Assembly: GCA_050946775.1 (NCBI GenBank)
Contig: JBMNVL010000005.1
Coordinates: 1-33,079, forward strand
DNA: 33,079 nt
DNA from: UMGS1474 sp050946775
GTDB lineage: Bacteria > Bacillota > Clostridia > Oscillospirales > Acutalibacteraceae
Direction of reading: 5' to 3'
A program made the position numbers and the translations under genes. The notes beneath the pieces were generated by a model. The model had not been told where the DNA came from. It did not search any database and saw only the letters and a program-made list of their open reading frames with translations. Shown piece by piece: positions 16,437 through 24,841 of the stretch; position 1 is the first letter of the stretch, and every line of letters starts with the position of its first letter.

Positions 16437-16847
16437 ATGGATCAACTGGTGGAAATGGCAAAGGATCTCGGATACGCGATCCAGCAGGACGAGCGGTATA
16501 TCCGCCTGCAAATGGCGCAGGCGGCGGCCGATGCCGACGAGGCGCTGCAGGCGCTGATCGGGGAGTTCAATCTCAAACGGATGGCTCTCAACAACGAGCT
16601 GGGCAAAGAGGACAAGGACGAGCAAAAGCTCAAGGAGTACGACGCCGCTTTGCGCGAGCAGTATGACAAGGTGATGGCCAACGCGCATATGGACGCCTAC
16701 AACACCGCCAAGCAGGCGATGGACGCTCTGATGCGCCAGATCAACACCGTGGTGATGATGGCGGCGCAGGGACAGGATCCCGAAACGGCGCTGGAGGAAA
16801 GCAGCTGCGCCGGGGATTGCTCGACCTGCGGCGGCGGATGCCATTGA
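16437..16847 (+). CDS. YlbF family protein with C-terminal cysteine tail (RicA/YmcA-like)
   Basis: A 136-aa, mostly helical protein of the YlbF/YmcA family. Its place between miaB and mutS matches ymcA (ricA) in Bacillus, where RicA, RicF and RicT form an Fe-S-containing complex affecting RNA processing and development. The C-terminus carries Cys124, Cys128, Cys131 and Cys135 (CX3CX2CX3C), a plausible cluster or metal site. The ATG at 16437 follows GGAGG at 9 nt; an in-frame ATG at 16413 overlaps the miaB stop and has no ribosome site. The family assignment is fairly sure; the specific orthology rests on synteny. Confidence 0.85.
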   Translation: MDQLVEMAKDLGYAIQQDERYIRLQMAQAAADADEALQALIGEFNLKRMALNNELGKEDKDEQKLKEYDAALREQYDKVMANAHMDAYNTAKQAMDALMRQINTVVMMAAQGQDPETALEESSCAGDCSTCGGGCH

Positions 16848-16853
16848 TAGATT

Positions 16854-16874
16854 TTAGACGTTAGACGTTAGACG
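16854..16874 (+). repeat. TTAGACG triplet direct repeat
   Basis: Three perfect consecutive copies of TTAGACG in the 88-bp gap before mutS. Function unknown; it could be slippage. Confidence 0.8.
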
Positions 16875-16935
16875 CGCGCCAAAAGGCATTTCTCCACGCC
16901 CAACCTATGGCGCGGACAACGAGGATGTGAAAGAC

Positions 16936-19548
16936 ATGGCGGAACTGACGCCGATGATGAAGCAATATTTTCAGATCAAGGAGCAGTATCCGGGTTGTCT
17001 GCTGTTCTTCCGGCTGGGCGATTTTTACGAGATGTTCTTTGAGGACGCCAAGATCGCCTCGCAGGAACTGGAGCTGGTGCTGACCGGCCGGGACTGCGGT
17101 CAGGAGGAACGCGCCCCGATGTGCGGCGTGCCTTTCCACAGCTACGAGGGCTACGTCGCCAAGCTGGTCTCCCGCGGCTACAAGGTGGCCATCTGCGAAC
17201 AGACCGAGGATCCGGCGCTGGCGCAGGGACTGGTCAAGCGGGACGTCATCCGCATCATCACCCCCGGCACGGTGATCGAGGGCAGTATGCTGGACGAGGA
17301 CAAAAACAACTACCTGTGCGCCCTTTACCGCCAGCCCGACGGGGAGACGGCAGGACTGTGCTTTGTCGACAGCTCCACCGGCGAGGTCCGGGTGACCACC
17401 CTGACGGGGGAGGACGTCGACCGGCGGGTGACCAACGAACTGGGACGGGTGCTGCCGAGAGAACTGCTTTGCAACACCGCCGCCGCGGCCAGCCCGGTGA
17501 TCGCCTCTTTTGTCAAAGGACGGCTGAACGTCACCCCCGACGTGGCGGGAGAAGACGCGTTTGACGAGGACCAAGCGACGGCGCGGGTGCTGACCCATTT
17601 TCGCGCCGGATCGCCGGATGAATTGGATTTGAACGACCAGCCGGCGGCGGTCAAGGCGCTGGCGCGGGCGCTGGAATATTTGTACGATACCCAGATGAAC
17701 GGGCTCGAGCGGTTGGATCACGTCGAGGTGTACACCGACAGCCAGTATATGCGGCTGGATCTGATGACCCGGCGCAATCTCGAGCTGACCGAAACCATGC
17801 GGGCGCAGGAAAAACGCGGCTCGCTTCTCGGGGTGCTGGATCGCACCAAAACCGCCATGGGCAAGCGGCTGATCCGCCGCTGGATCGAACAGCCGCTGAT
17901 CCATCCCGCTCCCATCACCCGCCGGCTGAACGCGGTGGAGGAGCTGGTGGGGGACGCGGTGCTGACCGGGGATATCACCGATCAGCTCGGCGGGATCTAC
18001 GATCTCGAGCGGATCATGACCCGCATCGTCTATGGCTCGGCCAACGCCCGGGAGCTGCGTTCCTTAGCGCAGACCCTGCGTGCCGCCGCGCCCATCCGTC
18101 AGCGGATGGAGGGGTGCCGCGCGCCGCTTTTGCAAACGCTCTGCCGCCAGATCGACCCGCTGGACGACGTCGCCGGGCTGATCGAGCGGGCGATCGTCGA
18201 CGACCCGCCCTTTTCGGTGCGGGAAGGCGGGATGATCCGGGAAGGGTACGACGAGGAAGTCGATTCCCTGCGGCTGGACATGACCGACGGCAAAAGCGTC
18301 ATTACCCGCATCGAGGCGCAGGAAAAGGAGCGCACCGGCATCAAAAACCTCAAGGTGGGCTACAACCGGGTCTTCGGCTATTACATCGAAGTGTCCAAGG
18401 CGTTCAAGGGGGACGTGCCGGCGCATTATATCCGCAAGCAGACCCTCGCCAACGCCGAGCGGTATATCACCGAGGAGCTCAAGCAGCTGGAAGCGCGGGT
18501 GCTGGGCGCCAGGGAGCGGATCGTCGCGCTGGAATACCAGCTGTTCCAGGACGTCCGCGGCCAAATCGCCGAACAGCTGCACCGTATTCAGCAAACGGCG
18601 CAGGCGGTGGCGCAAATCGACGTGCTGGCATCCTTTGCCCGGGTGGCGGTCAAGGAGCGGTACTGCTGTCCGCTGATCGACCTCAAGGGGCAGATCGTCA
18701 TCAAAAACGGCCGCCATCCGGTGGTGGAAGCGCTGATGAGCGCGCCCTTTGTTCCCAACGATACCATGCTGGATATGGCGGACAACCGGGTGGCGCTGAT
18801 CACCGGCCCGAATATGGCGGGCAAATCCACCTTTATGCGCCAAACGGCGCTGATCGTGCTGATGGCGCAGATCGGCAGCTTTGTACCGGCCGACAGCGCC
18901 ACCATCGGCATCGTCGACAGCATTTTCACCCGGGTGGGCGCGTCGGACGACCTGGCGGCGGGACAGTCCACCTTTATGGTGGAGATGAGCGAAGTGGCGG
19001 CCATTCTGCAAAACGCCACCTCCCGCAGTCTGCTGGTCTTTGACGAGATCGGCCGGGGCACCTCCACCTTTGACGGGATGAGCATCGCCCGGGCGGTGCT
19101 GGAATACGTCGCCGATCCCAAGATCCTCGGCGCCAAGACCCTGTTCGCCACCCATTATCACGAACTGACCGCCATCGAGGGAGAACGTCCCGGCATCCGC
19201 AACTACAACATCGCGGTTAAAAAGCGGGGCGACGATATTACCTTTTTGCGGCGGATCGTCCCCGGCCCGGCCGACGACAGCTACGGCATTGAGGTGGCCA
19301 AACTGGCCGGTATTCCCGAGCGGGTGGTCACCCGGGCCAAGCAGATCCTGCGGGGGCTGGAAAAAGACGGGGTCAGTCGGCCGCGGCCGCGCACCGAGCC
19401 GGCTCCGGACGACGGCCAGCTGTCGCTGGGCAATCTGGCGGATACCGCCGTGGCCGATCAGCTGCGGGCGCTGGACGTGGATACCCTGACTCCCATCGAG
19501 GCGCTTCAGCGGCTGTACGAACTGTCCGAGCAGGCCAAAAACGGCTGA
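16936..19548 (+). CDS. mutS: DNA mismatch repair ATPase MutS
   Basis: An 870-aa mismatch sensor that clamps DNA at mispairs and recruits MutL. The mismatch-reading Phe-X-Glu is Phe30-Tyr31-Glu32 (LGDFYEMF). Connector, lever and clamp domains follow, then the ABC ATPase with Walker A GPNMAGKST (624–632) and Walker B with Asp703-Glu704 (LVFDEIGRGTST). The last 100 residues hold the dimerisation region, with SLGNLAD near the end. The ATG at 16936 is chosen because it matches family N-termini; an in-frame GTG at 16927 is only 2 nt after GAGG. It is followed by mutL after 51 nt. Confidence 0.97.
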   Translation: MAELTPMMKQYFQIKEQYPGCLLFFRLGDFYEMFFEDAKIASQELELVLTGRDCGQEERAPMCGVPFHSYEGYVAKLVSRGYKVAICEQTEDPALAQGLVKRDVIRIITPGTVIEGSMLDEDKNNYLCALYRQPDGETAGLCFVDSSTGEVRVTTLTGEDVDRRVTNELGRVLPRELLCNTAAAASPVIASFVKGRLNVTPDVAGEDAFDEDQATARVLTHFRAGSPDELDLNDQPAAVKALARALEYLYDTQMNGLERLDHVEVYTDSQYMRLDLMTRRNLELTETMRAQEKRGSLLGVLDRTKTAMGKRLIRRWIEQPLIHPAPITRRLNAVEELVGDAVLTGDITDQLGGIYDLERIMTRIVYGSANARELRSLAQTLRAAAPIRQRMEGCRAPLLQTLCRQIDPLDDVAGLIERAIVDDPPFSVREGGMIREGYDEEVDSLRLDMTDGKSVITRIEAQEKERTGIKNLKVGYNRVFGYYIEVSKAFKGDVPAHYIRKQTLANAERYITEELKQLEARVLGARERIVALEYQLFQDVRGQIAEQLHRIQQTAQAVAQIDVLASFARVAVKERYCCPLIDLKGQIVIKNGRHPVVEALMSAPFVPNDTMLDMADNRVALITGPNMAGKSTFMRQTALIVLMAQIGSFVPADSATIGIVDSIFTRVGASDDLAAGQSTFMVEMSEVAAILQNATSRSLLVFDEIGRGTSTFDGMSIARAVLEYVADPKILGAKTLFATHYHELTAIEGERPGIRNYNIAVKKRGDDITFLRRIVPGPADDSYGIEVAKLAGIPERVVTRAKQILRGLEKDGVSRPRPRTEPAPDDGQLSLGNLADTAVADQLRALDVDTLTPIEALQRLYELSEQAKNG

Positions 19549-19599
19549 CGATTCGCGGCAAACGAATCAACATTCACTTTTTCAAAAGGAGGGATACCT

Positions 19600-21492
19600 A
19601 TGGCCCGTATTCAGGTGCTGGACAAGCATACCGCCGAACTGATCGCGGCGGGCGAGGTGGTGGAACGCCCCTCGTCGGTAATCAAGGAGCTGGTGGAAAA
19701 CGCCATTGACGCCGGCGCGTCGACCGTCACGGTGGAGATCGCCGCCGGCGGCGCCGCCATGATGCGTATCACCGACAACGGTTCGGGTATCCCGCGTGAG
19801 GACGTACCCACCGCCTTTTTGCGCCACGCCACCAGCAAGATCCGCACCGAGCGCGATCTCGACGCCATCGGGACGCTGGGCTTTCGGGGCGAGGCGCTGG
19901 CGTCCATCGCGGCGGTTTCCCGGGTGGAAATGGTCACCCGCACCGCCGACGAGACCGCCGGCACCCATTACGCGCTGGAAGGCGGCGAGGAGACGGCGTG
20001 CGAGGACGCCGGCTGTCCGGTGGGCACCACCATCGTGGTGCGGGATCTGTTTTACAACGTCCCCGCCCGGCTGAAATTTCTCAAAAAAGACGTTACCGAG
20101 GGCAACGCCGTCGCGGCCACCGTCGACCGGCTGGCGCTGTCCCATCCCGAGATTTCCTTCCGCTTTATCCGGGACGGGAAAGAGGAGCTGCTCACTCCCG
20201 GCGACAACAAGCTGTATTCCTGCATCTACACCGTTTTCGGCAAGGATTTTGCCAGGGGGCTGATTCCGGTGGAGTATACCCTCGGGGGGATACGGGTGCA
20301 CGGGTTTGTCAGCAAACCGGCGGCGGCGCGCGCCAACCGCACCATGCAGCACTTTTTCATCAACGGCCGCTACGTCAAGACCCGCACCGCCATGGCGGCG
20401 CTGGAGCAGGCCTTCAAGGGCAGCGTGATGGTGGGCAAATTCCCCGCCTGCGTGCTCAACGTCGATATGCCCGCCGAGGTGGTGGACGCCAACGTCCATC
20501 CCGCCAAGATCGAGGTGCGGTTCGTCGACGAAAAGCCGGTCTTCGACGCGGTGCATTACGCCGTGAAATCCGCCCTGCAAAGCGGGGACGAGCCCCGGCA
20601 GACGACCCTGCCGGGCAGAGCCGTCACCCCGCCGCGGCCGGATCAGCCGGCCTATCCGCGGGGCGATCAGCTTCACATCCCGATGGGGCGGTCGAACGCC
20701 GCCGAGGTGATCCGCCGGATCGCCGAGAGTCCCGACGAACCGCTTGCCGACCGTCCGACCGAACGGGTGGCGCCGGTGCGGCCGGCTTATTCGGAAGGAA
20801 GCCGCACCCTGCCGGTACGGGCGCCGCACCCCGTCGACATCCGGGTGGACGACGAACCGCCGGCGCCGCCGGCCGCTCCCGTGCCGCCCCAACCGGCGCC
20901 GGTGGAGCTGACCGACCGGCAGACCCCGGCGGTGAAATACATCGGCGAAGCGTTTCATACCTATCTGCTGGCCGAGATGGGCGAGGCGGTCTTCATCATC
21001 GACAAACACGCCGCTCACGAGCGGATCTTATACAACCGGCTTAGGGAAAACGCCCGCGCCGACGCGCAGATGCTGCTCCAGCCGGTGATCCTGTCGCCCG
21101 GGCAGGAGGAAACGGCGGTATTGCTGGAAAACCGGGACAAGCTGGCCGAGGCCGGCTTTGAAGTGGAGGACTTCGGCGGCGGCTCGGTGGTGGTGCGCAC
21201 CGTCCCGATGATGCTCTCGGGCGAGGACGTGCCCGCCTTGCTGCAGGAGATCGCCGCCGGCTTTTTGAAAGGCGGTCAGACCGTCCAGACGGACAAGCTG
21301 GACTGGATCTACCATTCCACCGCCTGCCGCGCCGCCATCAAGGGCGGCGACCGCAGCCGCCCCGAAGAGCTGGCGGCGCTGGCCGAGCGGGTGCTGCTGC
21401 ACGACGACATCCGGTACTGCCCGCACGGGCGGCCGGTCTGCATCGAGATCTCCCGCCGGGAATGGGAAAAACAGTTCGGGAGGATCGTGTGA
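19600..21492 (+). CDS. mutL: DNA mismatch repair protein MutL
   Basis: A 630-aa GHKL ATPase that couples MutS to strand cutting. N-terminal motifs: ELVENAIDAG (30–39), DNGSGIP, RHATSKI and GTLGFRGEAL. A Pro-rich linker spans about 330–440. The C-terminal domain has DKHAAHERILYN (468–479), ACRAAIKGGD (from 575) and CPHGRP (607–612), the metal-site set of endonuclease-type MutL. The last position of the DQHA(X)2E(X)4E motif is Asn479 rather than Glu, while the metal-binding His470, Glu474, Cys576, Cys607 and His609 are kept, so nicking activity is probably retained. AAGGAGGG precedes the ATG. The stop shares its A with the miaA ATG. Confidence 0.97.
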   Translation: MARIQVLDKHTAELIAAGEVVERPSSVIKELVENAIDAGASTVTVEIAAGGAAMMRITDNGSGIPREDVPTAFLRHATSKIRTERDLDAIGTLGFRGEALASIAAVSRVEMVTRTADETAGTHYALEGGEETACEDAGCPVGTTIVVRDLFYNVPARLKFLKKDVTEGNAVAATVDRLALSHPEISFRFIRDGKEELLTPGDNKLYSCIYTVFGKDFARGLIPVEYTLGGIRVHGFVSKPAAARANRTMQHFFINGRYVKTRTAMAALEQAFKGSVMVGKFPACVLNVDMPAEVVDANVHPAKIEVRFVDEKPVFDAVHYAVKSALQSGDEPRQTTLPGRAVTPPRPDQPAYPRGDQLHIPMGRSNAAEVIRRIAESPDEPLADRPTERVAPVRPAYSEGSRTLPVRAPHPVDIRVDDEPPAPPAAPVPPQPAPVELTDRQTPAVKYIGEAFHTYLLAEMGEAVFIIDKHAAHERILYNRLRENARADAQMLLQPVILSPGQEETAVLLENRDKLAEAGFEVEDFGGGSVVVRTVPMMLSGEDVPALLQEIAAGFLKGGQTVQTDKLDWIYHSTACRAAIKGGDRSRPEELAALAERVLLHDDIRYCPHGRPVCIEISRREWEKQFGRIV

Positions 21493-22445
21493 TGGCCGCC
21501 CAGCCCTTGCCGGTGATCGCCGGGCCGACGGCCGGCGGCAAGACCGCGCTGGCGATCTGGCTGGCGCGGCAGTTGAACGGCGAGGTGATCTCCGCCGATT
21601 CGATGCAGGTCTATAAAGAGCTGCGGGTCGGCACCGCCCGTCCCACGAGCGAAGAAACGGGGGAGATCCCCTACCGGCTGGCGGGACACGTCGGGCTGGA
21701 GGAGGATTACCACGTCGCCCGGTATGCGGCCGAGGCACACGCCGCCATCCGCGACGCGGCGGCGAGAGGCAAGCTTCCCATTTTGTGCGGCGGCACCGGG
21801 CTGTATATCCGCTCGGTGATCGAAAATCTGACGTATACCGACCAGCCGTCGTCGCCTTCGCTGCGGGAAGAGCTTCGCCGGCGGTACGACGACGAGGGCG
21901 GCGACGCCCTGCTGGCGCGGCTTGCCGCCGTCGATCCCGAAACCGCCGCCCGTCTGCATCCCCACGACGCCGGGCGGATCATCCGGGCGCTGGAGGTGTA
22001 CGAGACCACCGGCGTCACCATGGCCGAGCAACAGCGGCTTTCCCACGCGGCGCCGTCGCCCTACGACGTCTGCCTGCTGGTGCTCAGCTGCCGCAACCGG
22101 CAGACGCTCTACGACCGGATCGACCGGCGGGTGGACGAAATGCTGGCGGGCGGACTGCTCGACGAGGCGCGCTCGCTGCTGAACGACCCGCGGGCGACCA
22201 CCGCCCGTCAGGCGATCGGGTATAAAGAGCTGGCGCCCTATTTTTCGGGCGAGATCCCGCTGGAGGAGGCGGTGGACGCGCTCAAGCGGGACACCCGGCG
22301 CTACGCCAAGCGGCAGCTTTCGTGGTTTCGCGCCATGGCGAACGCCGAGTGGCTGTACAGCGACGATTACGACGACCCGGACGGTCTGCGGCGGGAAGCG
22401 CTGCGCCGGATCCGGGAGCACTACCGAAAGGAGGAACACCGATGA
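21492..22445 (+). CDS. miaA: tRNA dimethylallyltransferase
   Basis: A 317-aa enzyme that transfers dimethylallyl to A37 of tRNAs reading UNN codons, making i6A, the substrate of MiaB. P-loop GPTAGGKT (11–18), the substrate motif ADSMQVYKELRVGTA, GGTGLYIRS and the tRNA-binding AIGYKEL are all seen. The ATG overlaps the mutL stop by one base, with GGGAGG upstream. Its stop overlaps the next ATG (ATGA), showing tight translational coupling across mutL–miaA–hlyD-like. Confidence 0.97.
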   Translation: MAAQPLPVIAGPTAGGKTALAIWLARQLNGEVISADSMQVYKELRVGTARPTSEETGEIPYRLAGHVGLEEDYHVARYAAEAHAAIRDAAARGKLPILCGGTGLYIRSVIENLTYTDQPSSPSLREELRRRYDDEGGDALLARLAAVDPETAARLHPHDAGRIIRALEVYETTGVTMAEQQRLSHAAPSPYDVCLLVLSCRNRQTLYDRIDRRVDEMLAGGLLDEARSLLNDPRATTARQAIGYKELAPYFSGEIPLEEAVDALKRDTRRYAKRQLSWFRAMANAEWLYSDDYDDPDGLRREALRRIREHYRKEEHR

Positions 22446-23662
22446 GCCATACCCTCAAGAGGATCGGCACCCTGTTGCTGGCGCTGGCGCTGCTGGCCTA
22501 CGTCGGCTATCAGGTGTACCAGGTGTTTTTTTCCTCGGTCGAGACCGAAACGGTCTATTCCCACTCGGTGTACAACACGGTGGACGCCCAGGGGCTGATC
22601 ATCCGCAGCGAGACCCCGGTGACGGCGCAAAAGACCGACGGGTATATCTATTACAGCGTGTTGAACGGCGAGAGGGTCGCCAAAAGCGGCAAGATCGCCG
22701 AGATCTATAAAACCGAAAGCGACGCGCTGGCCTATCGCCAGATGCAGGAGCTGGCCGACGAGATCAAGGTGCTGCAGGCGCTGGACGCGCAAGGGGTGTC
22801 CGGCCGGCTGGATCTGGATATGATCGGCCAGCAGCTCTCGGCGCGGATCCGCCAGCTGACCCGGCAATCCTATTCCCCGCGGATCTCCGATCTGCGGGGA
22901 CTGCGGGCGGAGCTGCTGGGGATGATGAACAAGCAGCAGATCACCACCGGCAAGGTGACCGGGTTTACCGAGCGGATCCAGGCGCTGCAAAGCAAACGGG
23001 CCGATCTGGCGGCGAACCACACCGGAGTACAGGCGTCGATCACGTCGCCGGTGGCGGGATATTTCGTCGACCGGGTGGACGGGTTTGAGGAAACGCTGGA
23101 TTACGACAAGGTCGACGCCCTGACGGTGGCCGACGTGACCCAGGCGCTTTCCGCCTCCCCGCAAGTAGATCAGTCGCAATATCTCGGCAAAGTGGTGGGG
23201 GATTACCAGTGGTATCTCGCCTGCGTGGTCAGCGAGGAGGACGCCGTGCGGATGCCGCTTGGCGCGACGATGACGGTGCTGCTGCCCTTCGTGACCGACC
23301 AGTCGGTGCCGGTGGAGGTGGTGGCCGCCAATCCCGACCAGAACGGCTCGGTGGCGGTGGTGTTCCAAAGCAATCAGATGATCGAGTCCCTGTCGGCGGT
23401 GCGGGCCGAGACGGTGCGCATCCAGGTGGAGAAATACGAGGGGCTCAAGGTTCCCAAGACCGCGCTGGTTTTTGACGAAAACAACGAAGCCGGGGTCTTC
23501 GTCCGGGTGGGCAACGCCGTCGGCTGGCGCAAAACGCGGATTTTGTACAGCGCGGCGGATTATTCCATCTGCGAGATCAGCTCCGATCCCGGCACGCTCA
23601 AGCTGTACGACGACATCATCGTAAAGGGGAAGGGCCTGTATGACGGAAAGATCATCCAATGA
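22442..23662 (+). CDS. HlyD-like membrane-anchored adaptor protein
   Basis: A 406-aa protein with one N-terminal membrane helix (about 8–30) and an extracytoplasmic body. VDAQGLIIRSETPVTAQKTDGYIYY resembles a split lipoyl/barrel-sandwich element, followed by helical regions (about 85–200) and a return strand ITSPVAGYFVD near 200, then beta-barrel segments. This layout matches HlyD/membrane-fusion adaptors. No ABC or other transporter partner is encoded in the window. It is translationally coupled to miaA (ATGA overlap) and overlaps the yggS start by 23 nt, ahead of sepF, ylmH and divIVA, so a role tied to envelope growth or division is conceivable but unproven. Confidence 0.78.
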   Translation: MSHTLKRIGTLLLALALLAYVGYQVYQVFFSSVETETVYSHSVYNTVDAQGLIIRSETPVTAQKTDGYIYYSVLNGERVAKSGKIAEIYKTESDALAYRQMQELADEIKVLQALDAQGVSGRLDLDMIGQQLSARIRQLTRQSYSPRISDLRGLRAELLGMMNKQQITTGKVTGFTERIQALQSKRADLAANHTGVQASITSPVAGYFVDRVDGFEETLDYDKVDALTVADVTQALSASPQVDQSQYLGKVVGDYQWYLACVVSEEDAVRMPLGATMTVLLPFVTDQSVPVEVVAANPDQNGSVAVVFQSNQMIESLSAVRAETVRIQVEKYEGLKVPKTALVFDENNEAGVFVRVGNAVGWRKTRILYSAADYSICEISSDPGTLKLYDDIIVKGKGLYDGKIIQ

Positions 23663-24359
23663 CGCCGCCCGGATCCGGGACAATCTCGCCCGGGTGAGGG
23701 AGCACATCGCCGCCGCCTGTGCCGCCGCCGGCCGTTCGCCGCAGGAGGTGACCCTGCTCGGGGTGACCAAAACGGTCGATCCCGCGCGGGTGCAGGCGCT
23801 GCTGGACGCCGGGGTGACCCAGATAGGGGAAAACCGGGTGCAGGAATTTCTGGAGAAAAAGCCGGCATTGCGGCTGGACGGGATCACCACCCATCTGATC
23901 GGGCATCTGCAATCCAACAAGGTGAGCAAGATCGTCGGCGAGGTGGATATGATCCAGTCGGTGGACAGCGAGCGGCTGGCGCGGCTGATCGACCGGGAAT
24001 CCGAAAAGAAGGGGATCGTCACCGACCTGCTGATCGAGGTCAACATCGGCCGCGACGACGCCAAGACCGGACTGGATCCCGATCAACTGGAGCCGCTGCT
24101 GGAAGCCGCCTCGACTTTGCCGCATATCCGGGTGCGCGGACTGATGACGGTGCCGCCCATTCTCGATACCGAGCGGGAGAAAAGAAAAGTTTTTATGAAT
24201 ATGCGCAAACTGTTTATTGACATCAGGGACAAAAAGATAGATAATATAGACATGCGGATCCTGTCTATGGGGATGTCGGGCGATTTCGTCGAGGCGATCC
24301 TGGAGGGGTCCACCATGGTGCGGGTCGGATCCGCGCTGTTTGGAGCAAGACAATATTGA
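23640..24359 (+). CDS. yggS: YggS family pyridoxal-phosphate homeostasis protein
   Basis: A 239-aa PLP-binding TIM-barrel protein (YggS/YlmE/PROSC) that buffers free PLP. The Schiff-base Lys44 is in LLGVTKTV; IGENRVQEF, HLIGHLQSNK, LIEVNIGRD and LSMGMSGDF are conserved. It starts inside the end of the HlyD-like gene, after GGGGAAGGG. The segment around residues 180–207 (RKVFMNMRKLFIDIRDKK...) is encoded by an unusually AT-rich stretch that also holds a promoter-like sequence. It precedes sepF, as ylmE does in Bacillus. Confidence 0.96.
   Translation: MTERSSNDAARIRDNLARVREHIAAACAAAGRSPQEVTLLGVTKTVDPARVQALLDAGVTQIGENRVQEFLEKKPALRLDGITTHLIGHLQSNKVSKIVGEVDMIQSVDSERLARLIDRESEKKGIVTDLLIEVNIGRDDAKTGLDPDQLEPLLEAASTLPHIRVRGLMTVPPILDTEREKRKVFMNMRKLFIDIRDKKIDNIDMRILSMGMSGDFVEAILEGSTMVRVGSALFGARQY
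24217..24245 (+). promoter_or_regulatory. Possible internal promoter before sepF
   Basis: Inside yggS: TTGACA (24217–24222), 17-bp spacer, GATAAT (24240–24245). Transcription would start near 24252 and serve sepF, ylmH, divIVA and onward. The coding sequence could produce this by chance, but its AT-rich setting in a GC-rich gene favours a real signal. Confidence 0.5.
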
Positions 24360-24376
24360 AAACGGAGGATATAAAC

Positions 24377-24841
24377 ATGGGCGTTTGGGAAAAATTCAAA
24401 AAAGTGATGGACGGCTCGCCGGAGTACGACGAGGTGGAGACCCAGGAGCAGGAGATCCCCTTCAGCGACAACCGCCGCCGGGACGACTTCTCGGAGTTCG
24501 ACGCCGGCGCGGAGTTCTCTTCCGAGCCCAAGCGGGGAAACAAGGTGGTCAACATCAACGCCACCGCCCAGCTGCAGGTGGTGCTGGTCAAGCCCGAGCG
24601 GTTTGACGATTCCAGCTCCATCGCCGACCACCTCAACGCCAAGCGGACGGTGGTGCTCAATCTCGAGTCGGCCAACAAGGATATCGCCCGCCGGATCCTC
24701 GATTTCCTCAGCGGCGTGGCCTACGCCAACAACGGCCAGATCAAGAAGGTCGCCAACTGCACCTTCATCATCACCCCCTACAACGTGGGGATCATGGGCG
24801 ATCTGCTCGACGAGCTGGAGAACAATGGCCTCTACTTCTGA
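24377..24841 (+). CDS. sepF: Cell division protein SepF
   Basis: A 154-aa FtsZ-binding protein that anchors and bundles the Z-ring. The N-terminal MGVWEKFKKVMDG is the likely membrane-binding amphipathic helix. An acidic linker spans about 20–58, and the C-terminal SepF domain (60–154) contains RTVVLNLESANKDIARRILD and FIITPYNV. ACGGAGG lies before the ATG at 24377. Its end overlaps the ylmH start by 17 nt. Family length and architecture are normal. Confidence 0.95.
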   Translation: MGVWEKFKKVMDGSPEYDEVETQEQEIPFSDNRRRDDFSEFDAGAEFSSEPKRGNKVVNINATAQLQVVLVKPERFDDSSSIADHLNAKRTVVLNLESANKDIARRILDFLSGVAYANNGQIKKVANCTFIITPYNVGIMGDLLDELENNGLYF

